NCBI GenBank assembly: GCA_030323885.1
Contig: CM059190.1
Coordinates: forward strand, 88,697,865 to 88,761,864
DNA: 64,000 bases
DNA from: Branchipolynoe longqiensis
Taxonomy: Eukaryota > Annelida > Polychaeta > Phyllodocida > Polynoidae
Direction: 5' to 3'
This document shows, piece by piece, positions 53,590-64,000 of the stretch (its first letter is position 1; the number at the start of each line of letters is the position of its first letter). The notes under the pieces are model-generated. The model saw nothing but the letters and a program-made list of their open reading frames with translations. It was not told the origin of the DNA and did not search any database. The translations under genes were made by a program, and so were the position numbers.

Positions 53590-53632
53590 ATATCATTGGT
53601 TTGACTCGACCAGGGTCCAAACTTCAGTCCCT
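53590..53632 (-). mobile_element. SINE family 1 head fragment, minus strand
   Basis: ATCATTGGTTTGACTCGACC then AGGGTCCAAAC matches the B-box side of the family; the remainder is missing. Confidence 0.55.
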
Positions 53633-55054
53633 CCAGATTCACCGGTATGCACAGTAAGTCCGGCCAAAGCCAGAGGAAGAAGTGAAGTGAGGATGGGATT
53701 AGTTACGCAGTGGGTGGGGTTACCTGTTAGTTGTTAGTGAAAATTAGCGGTTAGTTGGTAGTGTCAGTTATGGCGATGAGGTGGGGCCTGCTAGTCCTCG
53801 GTGTCATGGTCTGGGATGTGTGGGGTCATTTCAAATGGGTCTCAGCTTTCAGTGTGGGCCCATTTGAATCCTCGATCCGTCCACTCAGACTAGGTTGATT
53901 ATTGATTGCTTGATTGCTGATGGTTCAAAACCAAGTCGGCAGCAAGGGCCATATTCACCGCAAAAAGCTAGCAGTGTCTATTCTATCAGTCTCGTTAATC
54001 ACATTCAGATGCGTACGTTGAAATTTACACACACATTTCAAATGGTTGGATCCTTGTCCGTTATTTGCATCGCACATATATTGAGTTATTTTAGTTGTTT
54101 GCTACATAACTCAATTACTAGTGACTTCAGATAGCACCACTTCAGATTACCACACAAACGCTTCTGTGACAGATGTGCAACAAACAAGCAGGAAACTGGG
54201 AAGGGTGCTCGACATTGCGGTGAATATCACCATAGCAACGGTGTTAGCAAGGGCATTTAGGCTGTAAAAAAAAGAAATTCAATTAACAATTTTAAAATAT
54301 TGAATACACTTCTTTTGTGCTCTCATGTGTGTTTGACAGGGAAATAATAATACCATAAATAGCAGGCAGCGAAGTAGTTATTTGTATATCGATAAATATA
54401 CATTTATTTGTCATGGTTTGGGATATACATCGACCACAACACCTTTCGCACTGGAGAAGCTTTGCACACCTTTTGAGGATAACATGGAAAACAAACTTGT
54501 TCTAGTTTGTAATTGTTTAATTATAGAGAACTTCAAAACCAGCGGATTATGCAACTTTAAAACAATGAATGTACACTTGTAGGCCTAACCATTTTTGTGG
54601 TCAGTCATTGCCCGTGGTCTTGGGTTTGTTCTCAGTCGCTCTTCAGCCACCAGCAAGCATACCTTTTGTAGTTGAAATCCATTCATATTATATAAATCAT
54701 ACATATTAAACAGCGTCATTGTAATGTTAAGAACGTGTTACCTCATTTTGGCCATCACACATGAGTAAGGTATGGTTTATTATTTCATCATCCAATGTGC
54801 TTTCTTGTTTTGTTGTTGATTCATTGTTATTTCGTTGTTTCATTGTTGCTTCGTTGTAGTTTCCTTGTTGCTTTGTTGTCATGCTGTTGTTTTGTTGCTG
54901 CTCCTTTGTTTGTGTTTGTGTGGGGGTTCTGTTGTGGACTGAGGGGTAGCTTCTTTCGGTCTCCATTGAACCTGGGTGTAAAAGACCCCTATCTAACTAA
55001 CTAAACAAATATAAACACAAAAGTGATTTGGATTTCGGGGACCACTGGGTGGTT
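53633..55054. other. Unassigned region with a TTG-rich tract
   Basis: About 1.4 kb without a supported gene. 54800-54925 is low complexity (TTGTTG, TTGTTTTG, TTTCATTGTTG) and accounts for the Gln/Asn-rich minus-strand frame there. Confidence 0.45.
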
Positions 55055-55105
55055 GGTTATTGGAGTTTTTCGTCCTGGCAACAGCTATGGTCATATAAGG
55101 ACGGC
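55055..55105 (-). mobile_element. SINE family 1 tail fragment, minus strand
   Basis: GGTTATTGGAGTTTTTCGTC then CTGGCAACAGCTATGGTCAT matches the tail; the rest is absent. Confidence 0.6.
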
Positions 55106-55352
55106 GGGGCACTGTAGGCATATGCAGGTCGGGAAACACCTGGTAAGAAGGATGAACCTTTTCTGATTGGTTGTGGTGACTACAAAATACCCACTGTATG
55201 CATGGGAAACATGTGCCGTTGATTTAACACTGAACAAGTGGTCAATGTGAGCCTTAATACACCTGACAAAATCCATACTATTAAAAATAATAACATTCTG
55301 CTGATTATAGAAATAGAAATCGCATATATTGGCCATGCTTTTGGGGTAATTA

Positions 55353-55515
55353 CAGTAAAACCTCTCAAACCGACCACCTCCACAGATGGACCACGCCCCT
55401 ATATTGATCGCTTTCTTTGGATCCCAAACGATTGCCCATACAATACCTTTGTAACGATAAAGAAACTCCCTAAATGGACCATTTAAAGTCGGTCCCATGG
55501 TCGGTCATTTTAATC
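55353..55515. mobile_element. pogo-like MITE, copy 3 (right end decayed)
   Basis: CAGTAAAACCTCTCAAACCG at the left. The interior ACCACCTCCACAGATGGACC and AAAGTCGGTCCCATGGTCGG matches copies 1 and 2; the right terminus is lost. Confidence 0.75.
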
Positions 55516-55917
55516 TTCAAACACACGACCTTTGCATGTATTGATGATGTCCATGGATGAAAACTATTTTAAGGAACTACATTATATGTTCTATTAGTGT
55601 TGGAAGATATTCAATAATTTCTCATAACCTCATATTGTTTTTGAGCAATGTGTACCTTTTCATCGTCATATTCCAGCCATATTATATAATATAAGGTGCA
55701 GCGTATTAAATTACGGGCACGGGAAGATTAAACAACTGGGACTACACCGTGCCTCTGTGCCACAGGTTGTAGTGCATTAATACAACATGCTGTACAATTA
55801 CTCTTCTCACTCTCACATCATAGCATAGTGCAACATTGATAACAATTGCTTGGAGCTATCCCACTTGACACACACCACTGATGTTCCGAGTTCTGCTGGT
55901 CCCTCAAGAAAAGCAGA
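55516..55917. other. Unassigned region
   Basis: No gene or named repeat. Confidence 0.35.
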
Positions 55918-56220
55918 GGGTGTGACCCAGAATGCCGGTGTCGCAGTTTCCGCCGTCCGCCAGTTTCCGTGGTACGCATCCCTTCTGCACATGCGTCAAA
56001 ATCAAACAGAATCGTCACTAACCTTATAAATTTAATATAATGTTTTTGGTAAAGATGTTTTCTATATGTATACCATGCGATTTGTTTCTAGGTGGTGTGG
56101 TTTTAGAGATATTTCACTTTTTCTGTATGAAGATTGCTCACGACCATTGACAATGCCTTGAGTTTGACGGTGTACCACGGAAACTGGCGGACGGGCGAAA
56201 CTGCAACACCGGGTCACAGC
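55918..56220. mobile_element. MITE with long inverted termini around the shared core
   Basis: GTGTGACCCAGAATGCCGGT ... CGTCCGCCAGTTTCCGTGGT at the left is mirrored by ACCACGGAAACTGGCGGACG ... CAACACCGGGTCACAGC at the right, about 50 bases with small gaps. The interior (56018-56170) is the core module also found at 21717, 26690 and 29455. Confidence 0.7.
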
Positions 56221-56428
56221 TACCTACAGCTTACTCAGTCGGCGTAAGGTGGAGCAGGTGGTGAATACACATACACAAAAATAGTATTTTATCAAATGCA
56301 AAAAATATTTTCTACGATAATTTCACTGCAATCTACATTAGAAACGTGTATGGCAACAACCAAGAACCCAACCAAGTTTGGTCATCAGGATGTGGTTGCA
56401 GGCGGGAAGTTAGTTAAAAGCATAGGGC

Positions 56429-56784
56429 CTTAAAGCTGCATAGTCCGATGGTTTTTGAGTTTCTGTCATTTTCTGAGATAAACATATTAGGCTGATCGTT
56501 ATAATCTACCCTACTTTCATTTGAAGTAATTTTTATTTTAAATAGCTAACTTTTGAGATATTTGAAGCACAAACAAGCAAAATTAGTTTTGGCAAGCTTG
56601 CCAAAACTGTGACACCATAGGTTTCTGCAGTGATAGGTTCTATTAGAGTGCCTCAGTATTCCCTTCTATGTGGTGACAAATGTTTAACAAGTGCACCAGT
56701 ATTTAAGTTAGATATGTAGAATCAAATTAAGATACTTGTTTTGGTTTAGAAAATTTGATATTTCATCAGACTATGCAGCTTTAA
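56429..56784. mobile_element. MITE with AGCTGCATAGTC termini, intact copy
   Basis: TTAAAGCTGCATAGTCCGAT at the left and ATCAGACTATGCAGCTTTAA at the right. TTAA at both ends would fit a piggyBac-type target, but the termini could also include those bases. 356 bp, non-coding. Other copies are at 27434, 45361 (split) and 61206. Confidence 0.8.
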
Positions 56785-57563
56785 GTGAAGGGTAGGAGTG
56801 GGATGGGCACCAACCCAACCTTACACAATGTAAGTTGGGTTATGGGTTCAGTCCCTCATGGGGGACCCGCATGAATCAGAATACCCTTATTGTGATATAT
56901 CTATATATCTCAGCGGTAAGTGAATGAGGTTAATGAGCAGAAGCAAGCGGTGGGAGGTGGCACTACCGTCGGAGATGAGGTTGAGTAGGTTGGAGCAGTA
57001 GATGACTAGCCCCAGGCACCATTACCCGATTACTGGTGGATGGAGCTGAGGAGCGAGTATGGAATTCCGGGTGATTATACACATATCATTCTTATACAGC
57101 ATATATATATATATGTGCTGTATATGCGATTATACGAGTATAATTATCCAGAAACCGATTATCTATGAAGCCTCAGTTCATATCAAGCTGACTCTACGCC
57201 AACTAATGACACTCCTCTACTCATCGACTAGTCAGGCGTTCTGGCCTTCCTGGTGCTGCCACCTGGCTTCTTCCTCCTCGCCTGGCTCTGCCTCATGCCT
57301 GTACCACTCGCTCGAATAACACGCATACATACCTAATACATCACTGTTCCCAAAAGTAAATTATCACCCAGTAAATACATTTTTTTTGTTTCCCCAATTG
57401 CCATTGACTAGACTGACAATTTTAATGTATATATAATATAACACATATCACGCCTACTATATAATACACATGCACATTTTACAATTATGATCAACAGTTG
57501 CACCATTTATGCTTGCAGGTTTCCTAAACTTAAATCAACACATATATAGATATATATATATAT
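56785..57563. other. Unassigned region with a possible orphan exon
   Basis: An acceptor-like CTAGTCAG near 57234 precedes a frame reading AFLVLPPGFFLLAWLCLMPV (hydrophobic) to about 57320. There is no donor or homologue I recognise, so no gene is called. Short TA runs near 57099 and 57546. Confidence 0.35.
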
Positions 57564-58151
57564 GGGTCATTCTCTAAAACTGGGCCCAAAAGTGTGACAT
57601 GGAAACCAACAGTAAAAACCTTCCAAATAATAGCAAAAATCCTTCCAAATAATAGCCTAATCCAATGTCCTATTAAGGTTTGCACGTTGTGTATATGTCA
57701 GAGTTGAAAAAAATGAGTTTCACTTTTTTAATTAGATCTTATACAAATTGAGCAATACATTAATATCGCTTGTGTAACATGAAAATCAAAGACACATCCA
57801 GAACCTCATTTTAACATATACAACATAGTCAAACAAGATTTTATTTATTACTGTTAAGCAGACAAGGTCATGACTTACAAGAAAAAAGTTGAAAAATAAG
57901 TTGAAAATAAGTTTGGCTACACGTATGGTGTCAATGTGTAAATTTTCACATTTTCACTCTAGTGCAAAATCATACAATTATCATTTTGATATCTTTCATG
58001 GGATAAATTCCATACATGTAGAACTGCTAACATACCTAATAGACAGAGGCTACAAAAATTATTTGACTTGCTATCAATAAATCAAAGACTTAATTATCAG
58101 CATCGTAACATGGAGACCAAATATGTGGTGCCCAGTTTTGGAGAATAACCC
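57564..58151. mobile_element. MITE with GGGTCATTCT termini, copy 2
   Basis: GGGTCATTCTCTAAAACTGG at the left pairs with CCAGTTTTGGAGAATAACCC at the right. Collinear with 35936-36501, with an extra ~25-base internal repeat of CCTTCCAAATAATAGC near 57618-57658. Flanked by TATA sequence. Confidence 0.87.
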
Positions 58152-58375
58152 ATATATACATACACATATATAGGGGTATATACACAGCTACGTATAGGTG
58201 TCTGCCAGGCATGTATGCAGGGCAGATATCTCAGCCAAGATCCCACGATCAACATGAACATCTGATCCAGTTATCCAATGGGAAGGCAATTGCTATTCGC
58301 GTTGTGGGCAACATTGCAATCAATGTGGATTTTTGCATCTAGGTAGGTCGGGTCATTTTAAATTGGTTTTTTTCT
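58152..58375. other. Unassigned spacer
   Basis: No gene or named repeat. Confidence 0.35.
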
Positions 58376-58780
58376 CAAATATATATGCATTATTTATAAT
58401 TAAATATATTCATATATATATATATTATATATATGGAGCCCTATCTAGATTCATATATACCATCGAATATATACCATCATATATGTCTATATATATTCAA
58501 ATATATATTTATATTAATATGTATATTCATTATATAAATATATATTAATGTATAGGTATATATTAATTAATTGAATATATATATACATATATATTAACTA
58601 CATGCATATATATGAATATGGTTACCAGTTACTTCATACTAAAGTAAACTGGAACATAACAATCAACTTAATAGATATATGAATATATATTAATTAAATG
58701 AATATATATCTATATACAGGTATTGTCATGGTTACAAGTTACTTTATACTAAAGTAAGCTGAGCATAACCATCAACTGAT
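58376..58780. repeat. AT satellite with a ~112-bp duplication
   Basis: TATATA and TTAATTAA words. A segment TGGTTACCAGTTACTTCATA to AACAATCAACT (58618-58667) is repeated at 58730-58779. Confidence 0.8.
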
Positions 58781-59814
58781 TAGATTTGTCTAAAATATGG
58801 CAGAAGCTCAAAAGCATCGGACTGTTTTAATTTAAACCTTAAAATTGGTTTAAGCTGATGATGTGAGCCTTTTTGTTTAAGGGACAGAAGCAGTGCCAGA
58901 AGAAAGTGACCTCAAGTCGGAGGGGTTTCGTTTTCAAGACTAACAATTTAAAAAAAATGCATTTACATATTAAATCAAATTTCAACCACTTCTGTCATAC
59001 TTCCTTTTAATGGAAGATACCATCTTCACCACACCCTACTCGATAACAAAGTCATTTCTATCAAATTTGAATTCACACAGAAATCGAAATCTGCACCGGT
59101 TTCCAGATAATATGAGTATTTTCTACCTGCCTTTTCATGTATGGCCCTCTGGGATTGTGGCAAATGGATTGTGACGGTAGTGGGGCTTTTTTTTTGGCAC
59201 TAGTCTGCTAGGTCGGTTTCGCTTCGACGGCTGGAAGACTTGTGCCGTGGCGCTGACAAAATATGCATTCGGATGAATAAAATATTTACCCCCCCAAAAG
59301 ATTTATCCTAATTTTGGCATAAACAAGAATTTAAATAGTTAAAGTAGACACTTTATAGGATAATAGACAAAGAATCAGCATAATATTAGGAATGAAACCT
59401 GTGAACTGTCTTAACTTGGATGATTGAAAGGTTATACAACCTCTCCCTAGTTACCGGAAATAAAGCTGTTAGATTTGGCCTAATTCAACAAGGAGAATAC
59501 CCCCTCTTATGAGACGTGTAAGCACAGGCTTGTTAGATCTTGCAACGCCAGCAGCTTTGGTCAGGAAGTTTACATCAAGGGGCATATCGATGCCTTGATC
59601 TGGAACGGGGAGGACACAAGGGCCCATAGATAACATAGTGTTGTGAATTTACAGATAAATACTGACTTAATTAGTCTATTGCAGGCTAATCACATTTAGC
59701 TGACGGAGGATAAAAGAACCAAAGGTTACAAAAACTCCTGAAATAGTCTGAAATGATAGAAATGCGTTGAGCTCTAGGCCTACTCGAGTCCAGTTGCATG
59801 TTAAGAATGCTATT
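58781..59814. other. Unassigned region
   Basis: About 1 kb with no supported gene or named repeat. Confidence 0.4.
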
Positions 59815-60830
59815 GTGCGAGAAAGAAACCATGACTGTCTGAACAGAAGCCACAAAATCACGTAACCAACAAGATAGTTAAGCAGAAGAAAGAAACCATG
59901 ACTGTCTGAAGAGAAGCCACAAAATCACGTAACCAACAAGATAGTTAAGCAGAAGAAAGAAACCATGACTGTCCAAAGAGAAGCCACAAAATCACGTAAC
60001 CAACAAGATAGTTAAGCAGAAGAAAGAAACCATGACTGTCTGAACAGAAGCCACATAATGACGTAACCAACAAGATAGTTAAGCAGAAGAAAGAAACCAT
60101 GACTGTCTGAACAGAAGCCACATAATGACGTAACCATCAAGATAGTTAAGCACCAGAAAGAAACCACGACTGTCTGAACAGAAGCCACATAATGACGTAA
60201 CCATCAAGATAGTGAAGCACCAGAAAGAAACCACGACTGTCTGAACAGAAGCCACAAAGCGACATAACCATAAAGATAGTTAAGCACCACAAAACTCCGA
60301 GTAGAAGCCACACACTAATACCAAAGTCACCATTAAGATAGTCACAGCACCAGAAAGCAATCATGAATCACTGAATAAAAAACACATCTCAAGGCACCCA
60401 TCAATACCGTCAACCCACCAGAAAGGAACCACAAATTGACGAACAGAAGGCACGTCCTGAGGTAACCATGGAGATAGCTATAGCGCCAGAAATCCCGTGG
60501 TAACTAGGTGGATAGTGTCAGAAGGGAACCATGAACTGCTAAACAGAAGCCACATCCTGAGGTAACCAAGGAGATGGTTATAATACCAGAAAGCCCAGGG
60601 TAACCACGGAGACAGTTATAGTGACAAAAGGGAGCCATGAACTGCTAAACAGAAGCCACATCCCAAGGTAACCATTAAGATTGTCAAAGCACCAGAAAGA
60701 ATCATGAATAGCTGAACAGAAGTCATGTACATCAAGATAGTTATGGCACCAGAAAATAACCATGAACCACTGAATAGAAGTCACATACCAGAGTAAGTAT
60801 CGATATAGCGAATGGTAGACAGGAAGTGTG
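59815..60830. repeat. 67-bp minisatellite, decaying rightward
   Basis: The unit AGAAAGAAACCATGACTGTC to AAGATAGTTAAGC repeats at exactly 67-base spacing for seven copies (ATG/ACG words at 59831, 59898, 59965, 60032, 60099, 60166, 60233). It continues to 60830 in progressively diverged and variable-length copies (GCCACATCC, ACCAGAAAG words). The period is not a multiple of three; frames are artefacts. Confidence 0.93.
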
Positions 60831-60884
60831 AACACTTATTTGTCTCTTTTTTTTGTGTGTTGGTACATTAGTTGTCCCAAGCAG

Positions 60885-61115
60885 GGGAAATCCCAGTCAC
60901 AGACGACTGGTCTTCCTCACACCACTGCTGGTCGATAGAAAGAACGAGCCTACACTTTTACCGACACAAGGGATTTTTAACCTCCCACACCACATAGACA
61001 TGGTATGAGAGCAACCGGCCTTTGATGATGCTGTAAGTTATACACAGCAGTGGAAATCTAAATTGGCAGAGTTGGCGGCACGGGGAATCGAACCGCCGAC
61101 CCTCAGATTAGGAGT
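60885..61115 (-). mobile_element. SINE family 2, minus strand, best copy
   Basis: CAAGCAGGGGAAATCCCAGT at the left to a tRNA-like head complement at the right (GGGAATCGAACCGCCGACCC then TCAGATTAGGAGTCTGACC). The B-box complement GAATCGAACC is intact. Related fragments are at 43959 and 23223. Confidence 0.75.
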
Positions 61116-61124
61116 CTGACCTAG

Positions 61125-61205
61125 AACATTGCCCCACTGGGAAATCATGATGCTGGCACCATGACCCGATATCCAACTCAAGCACATTATCCTGACACTG
61201 GGCTC
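61125..61205 (-). mobile_element. SINE family 1 internal fragment, minus strand
   Basis: TTGCCCCACTGGGAAATCAT and AAGCACATTATCCTGACACT match the body only. Confidence 0.65.
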
Positions 61206-61495
61206 ATCATAATTTACCTTAATTTATTTTGAAGTATATATTAAAGGGTTAACTTTGGGGGTATTTGAAGTGAAAACATGCTGAATTAATTTTGGCATGC
61301 ACATCAATTTCTGATGCCATTTGCTTCAGCAATAACAAGGTCTATTTAAATTGACTTCAATATTCCTTTCTGTGCAGCAACAAATGCTTAATAAGCACAT
61401 CAGTATCTCAGTTGGATATGTAGAATCAAATCTAGATAAGAGTCTTGGTTTAGAAAATGCTATGCATTTATCAGACTATGAAACTTTAACAAAGA
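61206..61495. mobile_element. MITE of the AGCTGCATAGTC family, left end missing
   Basis: Collinear with 56500-56784 (GGGTATTTGAAGTGAAAACA, ATATGTAGAATCAAATCTAG), ending ATCAGACTATGAAACTTTAA. Its left end is replaced by the SINE fragment. Confidence 0.7.
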
Positions 61496-61591
61496 TTAAG
61501 AACAATTCGAATTAAGCCTTATTGAAAAAGGAAGCACATTTCAATAGGATGATGTCAATTCAAACATATAGCATAAGTTATATATATGTAT

Positions 61592-62046
61592 GAGTCAGCC
61601 TCACGAGAATGGGCCAATTGGTGGTCAATTGAAGACATGTCGGCGTCGCAATTCTTAAGTGTAGTGCATTTCTTTGTTTCATATTAAATTATCCTAGAAA
61701 CAAATAAGGTTGTTGTATTTTCTCAAGCTTTACATTCAGGATAAATTTAAGGACTTTCCAACACCTCTGTTAATGCTAAACTATAATTATACCGATCGAC
61801 GATGACAACTTTAACAGATGTCGGTGTCGCAATTCTTAAAGTGTAGTGCATGTCTTTGTTTTATATTAAATTATCCTAGAAACAAATAAGCTTGTTGTAT
61901 TTTCTCGACCTTTACATTCAGGATAAATTTAAGGACTTTCCAACACCTCTGTCAATGTTAAATTATAATTATACCGATCGACGACGACATCCAATGCTCA
62001 ACGCCGACAACTTCCCCCAATTGGCCTCTTTTCGTGATCCTAACTC
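61592..62046. mobile_element. MITE with an internal 181-bp tandem duplication
   Basis: GAGTCAGCCTCACGAGAATG with GGCCAATTGG is mirrored by CCAATTGGCC and CACGATCC-type sequence ending TAACTC (about 24 of 33 bases pair). The interior from TCGGCGTCGCAATTCTTAA (61640) is repeated from 61821 with few changes. Confidence 0.7.
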
Positions 62047-62357
62047 GTATATATAAATATACCATATGTATATATCCCATACATAATAAACATAATATAC
62101 ATACAAGCCATATTATATATATATAGCAAAAGTTATGACCAAATATGATGTGGTGCACAGATCAAGTCTTCAGACAACAATAACATTTATCTATGCTGCA
62201 TTCAATTATATTATTTACTTTTGACACTTCACAATCCTTTAAGACATGTACCTACTGAGTTCTATGCATGCGCAGAGCAATATACAATCTCTGTTTCTGT
62301 AAATTATGCGTCAACATTCAAAGTGAGGCAAAATGTTGACATGCCTGCCTGGGAAAA
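62047..62357. other. Unassigned region
   Basis: Short TATA tracts then unassigned sequence. Confidence 0.35.
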
Positions 62358-62511
62358 TACCATATTCTCACGGGTTAATACCCTGCGCAATTAAATTGGC
62401 AAATCACTGAAGTAGGGTTTGGGCATTTACCCACACATGGGCGTTTAAAGGGTGGTCGTTTACAAGAGAAATATTGGCCAAGCAGGGGTGTTAACCCGTG
62501 AGAATATGGTA
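62358..62511. mobile_element. Small MITE with 29-bp inverted termini
   Basis: TACCATATTCTCACGGGTTA then ATACCCTG pairs with CAGGGGTGTTAACCCGTGAG then AATATGGTA. 154 bp. Confidence 0.8.
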
Positions 62512-62703
62512 GTTACTTTGAACATGGTAGACAAAAAAACAAAGCAAAGATATTTTAATAACCATACTGACACACAGGCTGTACTTCTAACAGAATAATA
62601 GTTATATCTCTGCAGCTACGACGCTTAGTTATATATAACTCACATCTATAATATAAACTATAAGAGATCACAATATCACCAAAATATAATAGGATGTCTG
62701 GAT
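62512..62703. other. Unassigned spacer
   Basis: AT-rich, no feature. Confidence 0.35.
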
Positions 62704-62870
62704 AATGAAAGGCTGACATGTCTGTTGGTGGCTTCTCATGAAAGGCTGAAATGTTTGTTGGTTGCTTCTCATGAAAGGCTGAAATGTCTGTTGGTGGCTT
62801 CTCATGAAATGCTTAAATGTCTGCTGCTGGCTTCTCATGAAAAGCTGATATGCCTATTGCTGGCTTCTTC
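62704..62870. repeat. 33-bp tandem repeat, five copies
   Basis: The unit ATGAAAGGCTGAAATGTCTG to GGTGGCTTCTC starts at 62704, 62737, 62770, 62803 and 62836; later copies are more diverged. All copies carry in-frame TGA or TAA in at least one frame. Confidence 0.92.
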
Positions 62871-63420
62871 ATGAGGACATCAACTTTGCACTGTTTTCTT
62901 GTACAATCCAAGCTGGAACCAGAGATGGATACCTATGTGGGTGGATCTCAAAACAAAAGCATGCAGAATGGATTCCATGAATAATCAAGTGAGACGCCAC
63001 AGTGCCTATTGCATGCATGCACCACATAGGTGCATGGTGCTGGTGATATGAAACCAACGGAATAGTGCCAGTGATTCAAAACCAACAGAAATAATCTATC
63101 GTTTGAACAAGCATACATTGCTCCCTCATTTTGCTTTGCTATATCAATCAATAAGATGTGACGAACTAGATGTGGCAGCTGTACCTAGACGATGATCTGG
63201 ATGTGGTAGGAGGAGACACGACACCTACCATATCATTACAATCTGTATACAACAACTCATGGTCAAGATTTGTCCATCGCAATGAGAACCTCGCAATCCT
63301 GCGCTTACAATAGACACCTTAAGCCGGAAACCTGATGTGACCTACTTATGGATGATGTCAACGATTTCCTTGAGAATTATCCCACTTGTTCATCACCCAC
63401 AAGAGCGCTGCTCTTCATGA
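62871..63420. other. Unassigned region
   Basis: No gene or named repeat. Confidence 0.4.
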
Positions 63421-63823
63421 CAGGGTTCCTGCGCCTATCAGCCAATACTATTTAAGACCTTTTCAAGACTTTTTAATACCAATTTTCATACAATTTAAGA
63501 CCTATTTTCATGGCAAATGTCACATACATTAACATAATTTATTCTCATATTAAATTAAGGGATTTCCACACGCTAACCAATCAGCAAAAAGCTGTCAAAG
63601 TATGCATGCACTTGTGACGAGTATATTCAAGACATTTCAGCTCCACGGCATTTGTGCTTTATGAAGATAGCTGGTAAAACATCTTGAAAAAATATTATAG
63701 TGGCCAAATCCAATTTAAGACCTTTTCAAGACCTTTCACACAAAAGTTACCAAAGTAAACCTTTCAAGGCCTTGAAAATTGACTAATCAATTTAAGACTT
63801 TATAAGGACCCACGGGAACCCTG
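63421..63823. mobile_element. hAT-like MITE
   Basis: CAGGGTTCCTGCGCC at the left pairs with CCACGGGAACCCTG at the right. The interior has TTTAAGACCTTTTCAAGAC words in both halves. CAGGGTTCCC ends with ...AAGTCTTAAATT... are a known hAT pattern in animals. No clear 8-bp duplication (CTTCATGA against CGTGAAGG). Confidence 0.75.
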
Positions 63824-64000
63824 CGTGAAGGTAAATCCGGGCACAGAGGTGACCTAATTTTCCACACACTTCAAACAAATGTGCGCATGTCGCCTTTCGA
63901 ATAGATAATTATATTGCAAACCCTGCTGCTGCACCATGTCAATAAGCCTAGTCTTTTTTAAACCTGCATAACTTGAAGCGGGGAGGGGGAACGGTCACTG
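63824..64000. other. Unassigned window end
   Basis: No feature recognised. Confidence 0.35.

Noticed and set aside
59815..60830. CRISPR-like regular repeats
   Set aside because: The 67-bp units are directly tandem with no unique spacers, and the DNA is animal genomic sequence; it is a minisatellite.

Overview
The window looks like genomic DNA of an invertebrate animal. The evidence is spliced exons of a nicotinic acetylcholine receptor (nAChR) subunit, multi-kilobase introns, tRNA-derived SINEs, MITEs of several superfamilies, a Ty3/Gypsy LTR retrotransposon, LINE fragments and very abundant microsatellites. The receptor's C-terminus resembles protostome alpha subunits, while its large fifth exon resembles the layout of vertebrate neuronal alpha genes. 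I cannot name the phylum.

Only one host gene is recognisable. An alpha-type nAChR subunit runs on the + strand from 28609 to 41399 as three exons: 28609-28718, 30928-32116 and 41247-41399. The exons encoding the signal peptide and N-terminus were not found and are probably upstream. The subunit has the Cys-loop, the vicinal cysteines of an alpha subunit and four membrane segments. Its pore-lining M2 carries Asn where almost every family member has Leu (9').

Layout. 1-8300: SINEs, two minisatellite blocks of opposite strand bias (1370-3000 C-rich, 3150-3890 G/A-rich), pogo-like and other MITEs. 8600-11050: a 41-bp minisatellite, then a purine-rich tract. 12072-21195: two members of a hairpin-like element family flanked by TTA/TAA duplications. 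The larger one has (CTGTGT/ACAGAG)n arms into which a complete Ty3/Gypsy element (14912-19773, identical LTRs) inserted. 21671-23425: MITEs and SINE pieces. 23561-26502: a very GC-rich element with the A1-ORF-B1-A2-B2 'split direct repeat' layout of Ngaro-type tyrosine-recombinase retrotransposons, with only a Gag-like gene inside. 26582-41399: MITEs and the receptor exons, with intron 5 mostly (TATATG)-like satellite. 41400-47130: satellites, SINEs and two LINE 3' fragments. 47698-50749: nested hairpin elements. 51150-64000: SINEs, MITEs and minisatellites with periods of 67, 181 and 33 bp.

Ancestral target sequences can be read from paralogous repeats, so several insertions can be ordered. 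A hairpin element split a SINE at 12071, another split a MITE at 50063, one hairpin element sits inside another at 47909-48546, and a LINE split a MITE at 45626. The MITEs encode nothing visible and would have been moved by transposases supplied from elsewhere. Pattern calls were made by eye, so repeat ends may be off by several bases where no target-site duplication is quoted.
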